Source: Paenilisteria newyorkensis
Lineage (GTDB): Bacteria; Bacillota; Bacilli; Lactobacillales; Listeriaceae
Length of the DNA stretch: 64,000 nt
Assembly: GCF_000766145.1 (NCBI RefSeq)
Contig: NZ_JNFB01000024.1
Span: 186,001-250,000, forward strand
Direction of reading: 5' to 3'
Shown here: positions 52,125-61,341 of the stretch, in pieces
Position numbering within the stretch: position 1 is the stretch's first letter
Layout of the letters: each line of letters starts with the position of its first letter
Notes under the pieces: model-generated
What the model was told of the DNA's origin: nothing
Databases searched by the model: none
Seen by the model: only the letters and a program-made list of their open reading frames with translations
Made by a program: the position numbers and the translations under genes

Positions 52125-52231
52125 AAGCGATTTTGTAGATATTTAATCAGTCAATCAATGAAATCTTTTTAGGGGGTGATGGAGAAATTAAAACTGAGGT
52201 AGTATAAAAAATAGAATTAAAGGAGCGAGTC

Positions 52232-54448
52232 ATGAATTTAAAAGTAAACAAGACAGTGAAAATATTAGCAGGATTAAGTGTGGTGCTATCTAGTTCTCTA
52301 AGCTCACTTAATGTTTTAGCTGCAACAACCGAGTCACCAACTATTCAGCCCAATTATGAGAAAGAATTGGAAAAGCTAGAGGGAATGGCGAAAACATCGC
52401 AAGAAAAACAAATATTAGAATCAATTAAGAAAATATCGGAGAAGAAACTAGAACAAAATACGAAACAAGCATACGCAAAAGGCTATGACAAATCTATTAC
52501 TAGTATCTCTACTATTGCAAAACCTGAAAATAAAAAAACAGAATTTACGTTACGCTTTGATAAGAAACCTAATGCAAAAAATGCCTATGAAGGTGAAGCG
52601 TCAGGAAAAATAAATATCCCAATTAGCGGTAGACTAAACGGCAGTAATTGGCTTATTCCAAATGGGCCAGAGTTTATAGAAGACTATGAAAACGGAAATA
52701 TCGGGCTTCGAGTGAATTTCACCCTACCAGAAGGAACTGATGCAAAGTCGATTGTCAGAACTATTGACTGGGAAAAATCAAATGCGGATACAGAGGGTTA
52801 CTACAATATTAAGTGGTTGGGAATTCCTTTGCCTATAAAATGTAAAGTTGGTACTGTATGGGACAGGAAGACGATACAGTACGGTAAAAAAGCAAATGAA
52901 TTTTCTATGGCATTAAGATCTATTAGAAAATCCGAAGTTAGTACTCAAGAGTGGGAAAAGTATGATCCCGGTTCTACGTATTTTGCTCTAACAGCTGCGG
53001 GTTTGCTTCATTCTGGGACTGGTGAGGGTGAAATGTGGGGGAAACTACATCTGGATTTTTCTAAATATGAAGGGAATACAGATGATTTATCAACAAACAA
53101 GGAGATTACTTCCGGTAAACTTGCTCCAGCAAAAGATGGCACATTTAAAATTAAGGCGCATTTCATTGATCGTTCAGCCCTTATAGCTGGCGCAGAAGGT
53201 AAGAAAAATCTTAGCCAAGCAATTATTAAGCCAGGTATGGAGTATATCAACCCTTACGACAGCAAGGCTATTGAAAGTTGGGATAGTTATATCTCTTTAT
53301 GGGACCGAAATGAGAAATATAATATTGCATCCAATAATGAACCAGAAATCCCTGGAATAAACTCAACGCTTCCTGGAGCATCCATTTTTGAAAGAGATAT
53401 TGTAGTAAATAAAGAAGAAGATTTCAATACTTTTGAAAAAAATAGATTTGTGCGTGTTATTAATTATCTTGACAAGACAGATGTAACGAATGGATCTATT
53501 GGGAATATTGATAGAGTTGAAGTAAGTAGCTTACCTACAAGAGTCCCAGATAATGTAGAAACACCAGTAAAATATACTGGGAAAGTAAGCTATAGTAATG
53601 GTGAAACAAGAGAATTGTTGCCAGGAACGCTTAATGTAACAAATAAATCTCAGCCAAATATCGAGACTAAATTGACGGCTAATGACTATACAATTGGAGA
53701 ACAGTATATTACAGGTAGTCATTCTGAAGATATAGCTAAAATCAAAGTATTTGTTAATGGAGTAGACCGTATGACCACCGCGGGGAACAATAACGGAAAA
53801 GGTCAATATAAAATATATGCGTACGATTATATCAAAAATGTATCTGATAATGTGGTAGTCAAGGGTCTTGATGCTAGTGGCAATGTAATAAAAGAAACTC
53901 CAGTTAATGTCAAAAAAGGGCAAGATGTAGAAACATACCTAACAGCAAACAACTACAAAATCGCACCAAATAGTCAATATGTAACTGGTACACATTCAAC
54001 AGATGTCGATAAGATCAAGTTATTCGTTAATGGCTCAGATCGTATGACAACCGCTGCTAATAATGGTGGTGCGCAAGGGACATATCGCATTTACGCTTAT
54101 GATTTTATCAAGAGTACATCAGATAATGTCGTAGTAAAAGCGCTAAATAAAAGTGGACAAGTCATCAAAGAAACAAAAGTCAATATTACGCAAGACACAG
54201 GTTCCATTACAGCAAGCAACTTCAAAATTAGTACAGACGAGCTAATTAACGGAACATTTACAGGCAATATCGCCGTTGTGAAACTTTATGTTGACGGTGT
54301 TGCGAGAAATCAAGTAAGACCAACTGGTTCAAACTATTCTCTTTACGCAGCAGGTTACGTAACTTCTGCAAGCCAAAATGTAGTTGTTACAGGCTTCGAT
54401 GCAAACGGAATACAAGTAGCATCACAAAAAGTTAACGTATCTAACTAA
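52232..54448 (+). CDS. Secreted protein with novel N-domain and three C-terminal Ig-like modules
   Basis: The 738-residue protein has a signal peptide (VKILAGLSVVLSSSLSSLNVLA), then a charged helical stretch (about 35-85). A large unrecognised beta-rich domain follows (about 95-480; contains GKINIPISGRLNGSNWLIPNG and EGYYNIKWLGIPLPIKCKVG). Three modules end the protein: LTANDYTIGEQYITGSHS, LTANNYKIAPNSQYVTGTHS and ITASNFKISTDELINGTF. The first two are close to the modules of 28162. No wall anchor is visible. AAGGAG precedes the ATG. The N-domain may carry the specific activity. Confidence 0.8.
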   Translation: MNLKVNKTVKILAGLSVVLSSSLSSLNVLAATTESPTIQPNYEKELEKLEGMAKTSQEKQILESIKKISEKKLEQNTKQAYAKGYDKSITSISTIAKPENKKTEFTLRFDKKPNAKNAYEGEASGKINIPISGRLNGSNWLIPNGPEFIEDYENGNIGLRVNFTLPEGTDAKSIVRTIDWEKSNADTEGYYNIKWLGIPLPIKCKVGTVWDRKTIQYGKKANEFSMALRSIRKSEVSTQEWEKYDPGSTYFALTAAGLLHSGTGEGEMWGKLHLDFSKYEGNTDDLSTNKEITSGKLAPAKDGTFKIKAHFIDRSALIAGAEGKKNLSQAIIKPGMEYINPYDSKAIESWDSYISLWDRNEKYNIASNNEPEIPGINSTLPGASIFERDIVVNKEEDFNTFEKNRFVRVINYLDKTDVTNGSIGNIDRVEVSSLPTRVPDNVETPVKYTGKVSYSNGETRELLPGTLNVTNKSQPNIETKLTANDYTIGEQYITGSHSEDIAKIKVFVNGVDRMTTAGNNNGKGQYKIYAYDYIKNVSDNVVVKGLDASGNVIKETPVNVKKGQDVETYLTANNYKIAPNSQYVTGTHSTDVDKIKLFVNGSDRMTTAANNGGAQGTYRIYAYDFIKSTSDNVVVKALNKSGQVIKETKVNITQDTGSITASNFKISTDELINGTFTGNIAVVKLYVDGVARNQVRPTGSNYSLYAAGYVTSASQNVVVTGFDANGIQVASQKVNVSN

Positions 54449-54467
54449 AGGTATCTATCAAATCAAC

Positions 54468-54511
54468 AAAAAGGAGTAAGAAATCACATTTCAGATTTCT
54501 TACTCCTTTTT
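54468..54511. terminator. Bidirectional terminator
   Basis: A perfect 18-bp stem (54468-54485 with 54494-54511, core GGAGTAAG/CTTACTCC) ends in T5 on + and, by symmetry, on -. It lies between convergent genes. Confidence 0.96.
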
Positions 54512-54522
54512 CTCATGTAAGC

Positions 54523-55635
54523 TCAGTCACGACCATCTTCCACAATCGAAAGTTCATTATCTACATCGAAGAAATGCGATTTAGACATTTCAAACGCGTA
54601 TTTGATTTTCTCAAACGGTTCGTGGTTTGAGCGTGAATCAACGCGCGCCACAAATTCGTGTGTTCCAACTTTAGAATGAAGCATAAATTCGGCACCAGTC
54701 AACTCGGCAACGATAATTTCTGCGTCAAAAGTTGAGCCTGGGCTAGCTTCGATTACAAGTGGCTCATCATGAATATCTTCCGGACGAATACCGAATACGA
54801 CAGGCTTGCCTTCATATCCTTTATCTTGCAATACTTTCAATTTACCTTCAGGGACTTCAATCGTGAAATCATCACCGACAAATTGTGTACCGCTTAGTTT
54901 ACCTTTAAAGAAGTTCATCGCTGGGCTTCCGATGAAACCGGCAACGAACATGTTTACTGGGTGATCGTATACTTCTTTTGGTGAACCGACTTGTTGGATA
55001 ACGCCGTCTTTCATAATAACGATACGCGTCGCCATTGTCATCGCTTCGGTTTGGTCATGGGTTACGTAAATCATCGTTGTGTTTAATTGTAAATGCAGTT
55101 TCGTGATTTCGGCACGCATTTGTACACGTAGTTTCGCATCGAGATTCGACAACGGCTCATCCATTAGGAAGACTTTTGCGTCACGAACGATAGCACGGCC
55201 CAAAGCTACACGTTGGCGTTGTCCACCAGATAGTGCGCTTGGTTTACGTTTTAAGTACTCAGTTAAGCCTAAGATATTGGCAGCGTGCTCTACGCGTTTC
55301 TTGATTTCGTCTTTTGGCATTTTGCGGAGTTTTAGACCGAATGCCATGTTATCGTATACAGTCATATGTGGATATAGTGCGTAGTTTTGGAAAACCATCG
55401 CGATATCGCGGTCTTTCGGCGCGACATTGTTCATCACTTTGCCATCAATGCTTAGTTCGCCTTTCGAGATTTCTTCCAAACCTGCGATCATGCGAAGTGT
55501 CGTCGATTTACCGCAACCAGATGGTCCAACGAAGACGATGAATTCTTTGTCCGCGATCTCCAAGTTGAAATCCTCAACCGCTGTTACTTTGTTATCATAT
55601 ATTTTATAAATGTGCTCGAGTGATAGTTGTGCCAT
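54523..55635 (-). CDS. ugpC: Sugar ABC transporter ATPase (MsmK/UgpC/MalK type)
   Basis: The 370-residue ATPase has Walker A GPSGCGKST (38-46), Q-loop VFQNYALYPHMTV, signature LSGGQRQRVALGRA, Walker B VFLMDEPLSNLDAK and H-loop THDQTEA. A C-terminal regulatory TOBE domain contains FGIRPEDIH. In Firmicutes such ATPases commonly energise several carbohydrate importers. Here it lies near, but divergent from, an oligosaccharide operon with two binding proteins and could serve it. A cre site 50 bases upstream implies CcpA control. Confidence 0.93.
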   Translation of the reverse strand: MAQLSLEHIYKIYDNKVTAVEDFNLEIADKEFIVFVGPSGCGKSTTLRMIAGLEEISKGELSIDGKVMNNVAPKDRDIAMVFQNYALYPHMTVYDNMAFGLKLRKMPKDEIKKRVEHAANILGLTEYLKRKPSALSGGQRQRVALGRAIVRDAKVFLMDEPLSNLDAKLRVQMRAEITKLHLQLNTTMIYVTHDQTEAMTMATRIVIMKDGVIQQVGSPKEVYDHPVNMFVAGFIGSPAMNFFKGKLSGTQFVGDDFTIEVPEGKLKVLQDKGYEGKPVVFGIRPEDIHDEPLVIEASPGSTFDAEIIVAELTGAEFMLHSKVGTHEFVARVDSRSNHEPFEKIKYAFEMSKSHFFDVDNELSIVEDGRD

Positions 55636-55684
55636 GTTTATTTACTCCCCCATCAAATTGTTTTAGCTTTGAGTTCATTATATA

Positions 55685-55698
55685 TGAAAACGCTTTAT
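55685..55698. promoter_or_regulatory. cre site upstream of sugar ATPase
   Basis: TGAAAACGCTTTAT matches the cre consensus TGWAARCGYTWNCW at 13 of 14 positions, 50 bp upstream of the ATPase start on the minus strand. Confidence 0.65.
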
Positions 55699-55753
55699 GG
55701 AGATATGTCAGGTTGCACAAAGAATGAAAAAATTTGTTGGGCAGGTTGCATAA

Positions 55754-56158
55754 TTAATCTGCGAGGAGACGTTTCAGTTCTTCGTATTGCCAAAATGGTT
55801 CTGTCGGGATTGCTTTTGCGGCGTAATTGGCAGCGTGGATGGCATGTGTCGGGACGTGGGCGGTAGCAGCTGCATGACCTGTGGCTCGGGCGATGTGGCA
55901 GGAAATTCTATCAGCTATGACGTCACGGGCTGCGGCATGGGCTGCAAATGCGGCGTCGCGCGCGTGACCAACCGTTATTTCGCCGCGAATCCAAGCGCGA
56001 CTAGCTTCTATCGCAAGTCGTGGACGCTTCTCATTTGGATGTCGGTCCTCGAAATATGGCAGGACATGCTCGGCGCAGTTGGCGGCCCAAGTAGCTAATG
56101 TACGATGATCAGCTGTTTTTGCTAGGTTCGTGATTTGTTGCTTCCAATTCGTTTCCAT
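55754..56158 (-). CDS. Putative immunity protein (Imm5-like), orphan
   Basis: The 134-residue, alanine- and histidine-rich, all-helical protein has the family pattern LATWAANCAEHVLPYFE, RPRLAIEASRAWIRGE, ARDAAFAAHAAAR and HAIHAANYAAKAI. These proteins are annotated as putative immunity proteins of polymorphic toxin systems, but direct evidence for function is thin. No toxin gene lies next to it. AGGAG precedes ATG 56158. Its base composition is GC-richer than the region before it. It may protect against toxins of competing cells or have another role. Confidence 0.75.
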   Translation of the reverse strand: METNWKQQITNLAKTADHRTLATWAANCAEHVLPYFEDRHPNEKRPRLAIEASRAWIRGEITVGHARDAAFAAHAAARDVIADRISCHIARATGHAAATAHVPTHAIHAANYAAKAIPTEPFWQYEELKRLLAD

Positions 56159-56267
56159 TTATACGACTCCTCTTTTGAATAGGACGTGTTTCGTTGCTTC
56201 TTATAGTAGTTTATAGGATGGATAAAGGCAAGGATGTATGGAAAATAAATTTATCTGAAAATAAGGC

Positions 56268-56319
56268 TTGTAAAATATTAGGGTAACGCTTATAATAAAA
56301 ATAGTTAGAGAAACGTTTC
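56268..56319 (+). promoter_or_regulatory. Promoter and LacI-type operator of the oligoglucan operon
   Basis: TTGTAA (56268-56273), a 17-bp spacer and TATAAT (56291-56296) form a good promoter. GAAACGTTTC (56310-56319), a perfect 10-bp palindrome typical of LacI-family operators, lies at the expected start of transcription. It gives a leader of about 230 nt before the phosphorylase gene. Confidence 0.65.
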
Positions 56320-56358
56320 GATAAAATGTTTCATAATTTGGAGAAAAGGAGTGAAGCG

Positions 56359-56397
56359 TTGAGTTATATTATTTGTGCGAGCAAATGCTGGTTTTAG
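56359..56397 (+). CDS. Possible 12-residue leader peptide
   Basis: A TTG codon seven bases after AAAAGGAG opens a 12-codon frame (MSYIICASKCWF) that stops at 56397, within the leader of the oligoglucan operon. The strong ribosome site has no other gene to serve. Function is speculative. Confidence 0.25.
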   Translation: MSYIICASKCWF

Positions 56398-56456
56398 GTC
56401 TCTATTAGGCGTTTTAGTATAGTTGTCGACAAGACGGCTAATTATTTTTCATTTAA

Positions 56457-56470
56457 TGAAAACGCTATCT
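56457..56470 (+). promoter_or_regulatory. cre site upstream of oligoglucan phosphorylase
   Basis: TGAAAACGCTATCT fits all 14 positions of the CcpA cre consensus. It lies 61 bp upstream of the gene, before a TATATAAA stretch (56498-56505) that could be a second -10. Confidence 0.75.
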
Positions 56471-56531
56471 TTAGGCGTGTTTGGTGAAACGATTCTGTAT
56501 ATAAACTTGGGAAGTCGAGGGAACTGTAACG

Positions 56532-59500
56532 ATGATGGTATTGAAGGAATTGGAAGATTCGAAATTTGTAGTGAAATCTGAAAGGGCGCGTGTTTCTTTT
56601 TTGAAAAGTGGGGACATGTTTGCGGCGGATTTTGGCGCGGTGATGGTGAATCAGGTGTTGTCGAATGAAGTGGATGGTGCGCTGAACAATTTGTATTTAC
56701 GTATTTTTAAGGGCGATGGGTCGATTGTTGCGGCGCCGTTGCTTGGTGTGAAATCTGGCAGTGTGTTCGCGGTTGGTGAGAAGCAGGTGAAGTGGACGGG
56801 GTGTTTTGAAGGAGTCTCGTATGAGGTTGTTTTCGCGCTGACGGATGCGGATTGCTGGTTCTGGGATGTGAGACTTTCTGGAAATGGTGAGACGGTGGAC
56901 GTGATGTACGGGCAGGATTTGGGGCTCGCGAACATGGGGGCGCTTCAGGCGAATGAGGCTTATGTGGCGCAGTATGTGGATCACCGGGTTTTTGAGGCGG
57001 ACGCGACGGGGTACGTTGTTTGTTCGCGGCAAAATCAGGAGCAGGGTGCGGGTGTGTTTCCGTATTTGCAGCAGGGGTCGCTGACGCGGAATGTTGGTTT
57101 TGCGACGGACGGGACGCAGTTTTTTGGACTTAGTTATAAGGCGACGGATGTGCCGGAGGTGTTGACGCAGGACGGGTTGGCGAACGAGATTTATCAGTAT
57201 GAGTTTGCTTATACGGCGCTTCAGGCGGAGCGGGTGACGTTGACGGCGGGTGAGAAGGCGCAGGTGGTGTTTTATGCGCTGTTCAAGGAGAGTCATGCGG
57301 AGGCGGTTCATGAGCTTGAGTACCTGGATGAGGTGCGTGCGGCTTGGGATGCGCTCGTTGTTGAGGATGCTTTTAGGACGGTGGACAAGGTTGCGAAACG
57401 TGAGGATATTGGGGTGGTATTGCAAACGCTTGATGTGACGGTGGCGGAGCTTGACGCGGATTATCCGGAGCGGTTTCAGGAGGAATGGGACGGGGATCGG
57501 TTGTTGTCATTCTTTACGGGGACGCATGAGCACGTGGTTTTGCGGGCCAAGGATTTGGATTTGGAGCGCTCGCATGGACATATTTTGTTTAGCGGGAATC
57601 AGTTGACGGTGGACGTGCCGGTGCTGACGACGACGGCTTACATGTACGGGGTTTTCAATGCGCAGGTCGTGATTGGGAATACATCGATGAATAAAATGTT
57701 GACGAATGTGCGAAACTTTTTAAATGTGCTGAAAACGTCGGGGCAACGGATTTACGTGAAGGTTGCGGATACATACCAGCTTTTGGGGATGCCTTCGCTG
57801 TTTGAGATGGGCTTTAATTCGGCAAAATGGGTGTATAAAACGCCGGCCGAGACGTTTGTTGTGACGCTGTTTACGACGGTGGATGGGGCGGATATGACGC
57901 TTCGGGTGTGTTCGGCGAGTGGCGCGGAGTATGCGTATTTGGTTACAAATCAGGTCATTGTGAATGAAAATGAGTATAAGGCGTCATTTAGTGCAGATCT
58001 GGACGGAAATTTGTTGCGATTTACGGTGGACGCGGCGGCGGTTCCGGCGAATGTGTATCCGGATTTGACGTACTTTATGCAGGTGACGGGTGCGGAGATG
58101 CGAGTGACGGATGCGACGCGGCTTGTGACGAATGTGCCGAGTGGTGCTGGGTCGCTTGTTGTGCTTGACTTGGATGCGACGAAGGAGTTCCAAATTCGGA
58201 TTCAGGGGAATTTGGATGGTTCGGAGTTTGTGAATCGGGTGCAGGAATTGGACGTGGAGCGTGAGAAGTATCGGGCGCATTTTGCGGAAGTGATGCATGG
58301 GTTTGAGCTCTCGCAGAACGGGTTGCAGACGTCCGAGCTCAGGAAAGTGAACGCGCTGACTTGGTGGTATACGCATAACATGTTTGTGCATTATTTGGTG
58401 CCGCATGGCTTGGAGCAGTATGGTGGCGCGGCTTGGGGAACGCGAGATGTTTGCCAAGGCCCGATGGAGTATTTTATGGCGATGCAGCGCTACGATATTG
58501 TGAAGCAAATTTTGACGCGGGTGTTTTCGCATCAGTTTGATGATGATGGTAATTGGCCGCAGTGGTTTATGTTTGATGGCTACGCGAATATTCAAGCTGC
58601 GGAAAGTCACGGGGATGTGATTGTGTGGCCGCTGAAGGCTGTGAGTGATTATTTGCTGGCGACGAAGGATTATTCGATTTTGGATGTGGAAGTGCCTTAT
58701 ATGAGTCGCGCGAATTTCACGTATACGGATTATTCGGAGACGATTTACCAGCATTTGAAAAAGGAAATTGGCTACATTACGGATCATTTCTTGTTTGAGA
58801 CGCATTTGTCGTGTTATGGCGATGGGGACTGGGATGATACGTTGCAACCGCATGATGCGCAGCTGAAAAGTAATATGGCGAGTAGCTGGACGGTGGCGCT
58901 GACGTACCAAGCGATGAAGCAGTTTTCGAAGGCTATCGAAACGGTTGACCCGGAGAAGGCTAGTGAGCTGGATGCGCTTGTGACGGGGATTGAGGCGGAT
59001 TTTAATAAGTACATTTTGTCTACGGATATTATTCCAGGGTTTGTGTATATGGAAAATCCGGAGCATGTGGAGTTGATGATTCACCCGACGGATCGGAAAA
59101 CGGGGATTCAGTATCGCTTGTTGCCGATGACGCGGAGTATGATTGGGGAATTGTTGACGCCGGATCAGGCGGAGGCGCATTTCCAGTTGATTAAGCGGGA
59201 GTTGCAATGTCCGGACGGGGTGCGATTGATGAATCGACCTGCGACGTATCAAGGCGGCGTGAGTACGAACTTTAAGCGTGCGGAACAGGCGGCGAATTTT
59301 GGGCGTGAGGTTGGTTTGCAGTATGTTCATGCGCATATTCGGTTCACGGAGGCGATGGCGAAACTCGGGAAGAAAGAGGAGGCTTGGCATGCGCTGGACG
59401 TGATTAATCCGATTAATTTGAAGGATGTGGTGCCAAATGCGGCGCGTCGCCAGAGCAATGCGTATTTCAGTAGTTCGGATGGCAAATTCAAGACGCGATA

Positions 59501-59891
59501 TGAGGCGCAGGAACAGTTTGATAAGCTGAAAACGGGCGATGTAACGGTAAAAGGTGGCTGGCGGATTTATTCGAGTGGTCCGGGGATTTATTTGAATCAG
59601 CTGATTGCGAATGTGCTTGGTGTCCGCGTGGTTGGTGAGGATTTACTGCTCGATCCGGTGTTAATGGATAATCTGGATGGGCTGGAATTTAGCTTTAGTT
59701 TTGCTGGGAAACCGGTGAAATTCTGCTATCATTTGGCGGATAACGCGCGCCGTTATGTGTTGGTTAATGGGAAAGAAGTGCCGAGCGTGCGGTCGCATAA
59801 TCGTTACCGTGAAGGAGGGATGCGGATTTCGAAGTGTGATCTAGAGGTGATGCTTCGTGCGGATGATAATGTTATTTCGATTTATGTTTAA
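56532..59891 (+). CDS. 1,2-beta-oligoglucan phosphorylase (GH94-type)
   Basis: The 1119-residue intracellular enzyme resembles the L. innocua sophorooligosaccharide phosphorylase. A long N-terminal beta-sandwich region is followed by an (alpha/alpha)6 barrel with WWYTHNMFVHYLVPHGLEQY, GAAWGTRDVCQGP, and the GH94 acid motif GDGDWDD at residues 763-769 with the catalytic Asp. It cleaves beta-1,2-linked glucose oligomers with phosphate to alpha-glucose 1-phosphate. ATG 56532 is nine bases from GAGGGA. The cre site, operator and the adjacent binding-protein genes fit a sugar-induced, catabolite-repressed operon. Specificity is inferred from family resemblance. Confidence 0.85.
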   Translation: MMVLKELEDSKFVVKSERARVSFLKSGDMFAADFGAVMVNQVLSNEVDGALNNLYLRIFKGDGSIVAAPLLGVKSGSVFAVGEKQVKWTGCFEGVSYEVVFALTDADCWFWDVRLSGNGETVDVMYGQDLGLANMGALQANEAYVAQYVDHRVFEADATGYVVCSRQNQEQGAGVFPYLQQGSLTRNVGFATDGTQFFGLSYKATDVPEVLTQDGLANEIYQYEFAYTALQAERVTLTAGEKAQVVFYALFKESHAEAVHELEYLDEVRAAWDALVVEDAFRTVDKVAKREDIGVVLQTLDVTVAELDADYPERFQEEWDGDRLLSFFTGTHEHVVLRAKDLDLERSHGHILFSGNQLTVDVPVLTTTAYMYGVFNAQVVIGNTSMNKMLTNVRNFLNVLKTSGQRIYVKVADTYQLLGMPSLFEMGFNSAKWVYKTPAETFVVTLFTTVDGADMTLRVCSASGAEYAYLVTNQVIVNENEYKASFSADLDGNLLRFTVDAAAVPANVYPDLTYFMQVTGAEMRVTDATRLVTNVPSGAGSLVVLDLDATKEFQIRIQGNLDGSEFVNRVQELDVEREKYRAHFAEVMHGFELSQNGLQTSELRKVNALTWWYTHNMFVHYLVPHGLEQYGGAAWGTRDVCQGPMEYFMAMQRYDIVKQILTRVFSHQFDDDGNWPQWFMFDGYANIQAAESHGDVIVWPLKAVSDYLLATKDYSILDVEVPYMSRANFTYTDYSETIYQHLKKEIGYITDHFLFETHLSCYGDGDWDDTLQPHDAQLKSNMASSWTVALTYQAMKQFSKAIETVDPEKASELDALVTGIEADFNKYILSTDIIPGFVYMENPEHVELMIHPTDRKTGIQYRLLPMTRSMIGELLTPDQAEAHFQLIKRELQCPDGVRLMNRPATYQGGVSTNFKRAEQAANFGREVGLQYVHAHIRFTEAMAKLGKKEEAWHALDVINPINLKDVVPNAARRQSNAYFSSSDGKFKTRYEAQEQFDKLKTGDVTVKGGWRIYSSGPGIYLNQLIANVLGVRVVGEDLLLDPVLMDNLDGLEFSFSFAGKPVKFCYHLADNARRYVLVNGKEVPSVRSHNRYREGGMRISKCDLEVMLRADDNVISIYV

Positions 59892-59936
59892 TTTTTAACA
59901 AAAAATAAAAACGTTTCTATAAAAAGGAGAGCTTAG

Positions 59937-61319
59937 ATGATGAAAAAGTGGATGAAGTGGACGGTTACTGCAATGGCAACGGTTGGACTTGGTGTTTTGC
60001 TGACGGGTTGCGGCGGTGCGAAGGATGATGCGGCAGATGCGGATACGGAGAAAATCGAGCTGAAGTATGCGAACTGGAATTTGGGGACGGAAAGTGATAA
60101 GAATATTGAGCGTCGGATGATTGATGCATACAACAAGGCGCATAAAGATGTAAAAATCGTGATTGATAAGAGCATTACGGGGGATGATTATCAAGGTTCG
60201 CTCACGACGGCGGCTAGCGCGGGGGAATTGCCGGATGTGTTTATGATTAATGATATTCCGAATAGCTATAAAAACGATTGGTTGCTTGATTTGACGAAAA
60301 TGACGGCGGATGATAAGGATTTTGCGTCGATTTCAGATGAGATTAAGAGCACGACGAAGGTGAATGATGCGGTTGTTGCGATGCCTTTTGCGAAACATAT
60401 TCTTGGTTATTACGTGAATAAGGATATTTTGGATGAGCTGAATCTGGATGTTCCGGAGCAGGGAATTAGCATTGCGGACTTTGTGAAAAATGTGAAGGCG
60501 GCGACGAATCTGGATAAGAATATTGTCGGCACGGACTCGGCACAGGCAATGATTGACTGGTATCCTGGTGCGGTCAATAAGGACATGGGCTGGTTCACTT
60601 TCACGGATGGCAAATTTGCGCTGGACGGTAAAGAAATGGTTGCTGGCATGAACGCGGTGAAGGATTTGACGACGAATGGTTATTCGTACAATGATTTGAC
60701 GGCGGAGCAAAAGGAAAAAATGAGCGCGGATGACTCTGGTGCTGCGTTTAAGGCGGGACAAATTGCGTTTTATTATAACGGGACGTATATGAATGCTGAT
60801 TTGCAAAAGAATGCAGATTTCAATTTTGAGTTTATCGGTTTGCCGGGTGGTCGTAATGCGATTGTGAATGATTATTTGGGCATTTCGAAGAGCACGAAGC
60901 ACGCGAAAGAGGCGTATGAATTCGCGAAATACATGTCTTATGGGAAAAAAGGTTTTATGGAACGAATGGCGATTTCTGAGAAGAATGGTTTGGAGTTGAG
61001 CTCACTGCCGATCACGGATGATAAAGAAGTGACGGATAAGTATTGGGAATTGGTGACGGTTCCTGGTGTGCAAACGGCGAATGAGAACTTGGCGAACGCG
61101 ATGTTTGATCCGACGAAGGTCGTGCCGGGCTATATTCAAGCGCGTTTTGAGGCTCCGACTGGTCTGAAGATTGGTGATGAGGAGAATGCGAATATTTGGT
61201 ACGCGATTAATGAGGCGGCAAAGGGCACGATTAATTACCAGGATTACGCGAAACAGTTGCAGGAGCTAGCGCAGAAATCGTATGACGAAGCGGCGGCCGC
61301 GATGAATAATAGCAAATAA
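59937..61319 (+). CDS. Sugar ABC transporter substrate-binding lipoprotein
   Basis: The 460-residue lipoprotein has lipobox LLTGC (Cys25) and a type 1 extracellular solute-binding fold (LKYANWNLGTESDKNIERRMIDAYNKAH; PDVFMINDIPNSYKNDWLLDLT; GQIAFYYNGTY). By position it probably captures beta-1,2-gluco-oligosaccharides outside the cell, as known for the L. innocua homologous locus. AAAAGGAG precedes ATG 59937. A cre/LacI-like AAAACGTTTC (59908-59917) sits in the 45-bp gap after the phosphorylase, possibly a second control point. Permease genes are not visible within the window. Confidence 0.88.
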   Translation: MMKKWMKWTVTAMATVGLGVLLTGCGGAKDDAADADTEKIELKYANWNLGTESDKNIERRMIDAYNKAHKDVKIVIDKSITGDDYQGSLTTAASAGELPDVFMINDIPNSYKNDWLLDLTKMTADDKDFASISDEIKSTTKVNDAVVAMPFAKHILGYYVNKDILDELNLDVPEQGISIADFVKNVKAATNLDKNIVGTDSAQAMIDWYPGAVNKDMGWFTFTDGKFALDGKEMVAGMNAVKDLTTNGYSYNDLTAEQKEKMSADDSGAAFKAGQIAFYYNGTYMNADLQKNADFNFEFIGLPGGRNAIVNDYLGISKSTKHAKEAYEFAKYMSYGKKGFMERMAISEKNGLELSSLPITDDKEVTDKYWELVTVPGVQTANENLANAMFDPTKVVPGYIQARFEAPTGLKIGDEENANIWYAINEAAKGTINYQDYAKQLQELAQKSYDEAAAAMNNSK

Positions 61320-61341
61320 CGGGAGACAGAGAGGATAGATG

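Noticed and set aside
57984-59390. 468-codon minus-strand frame inside the oligoglucan phosphorylase gene
   Set aside because: It is Arg-, His- and Ile-rich, typical of antisense of a G/T-rich gene; no ribosome site or family.
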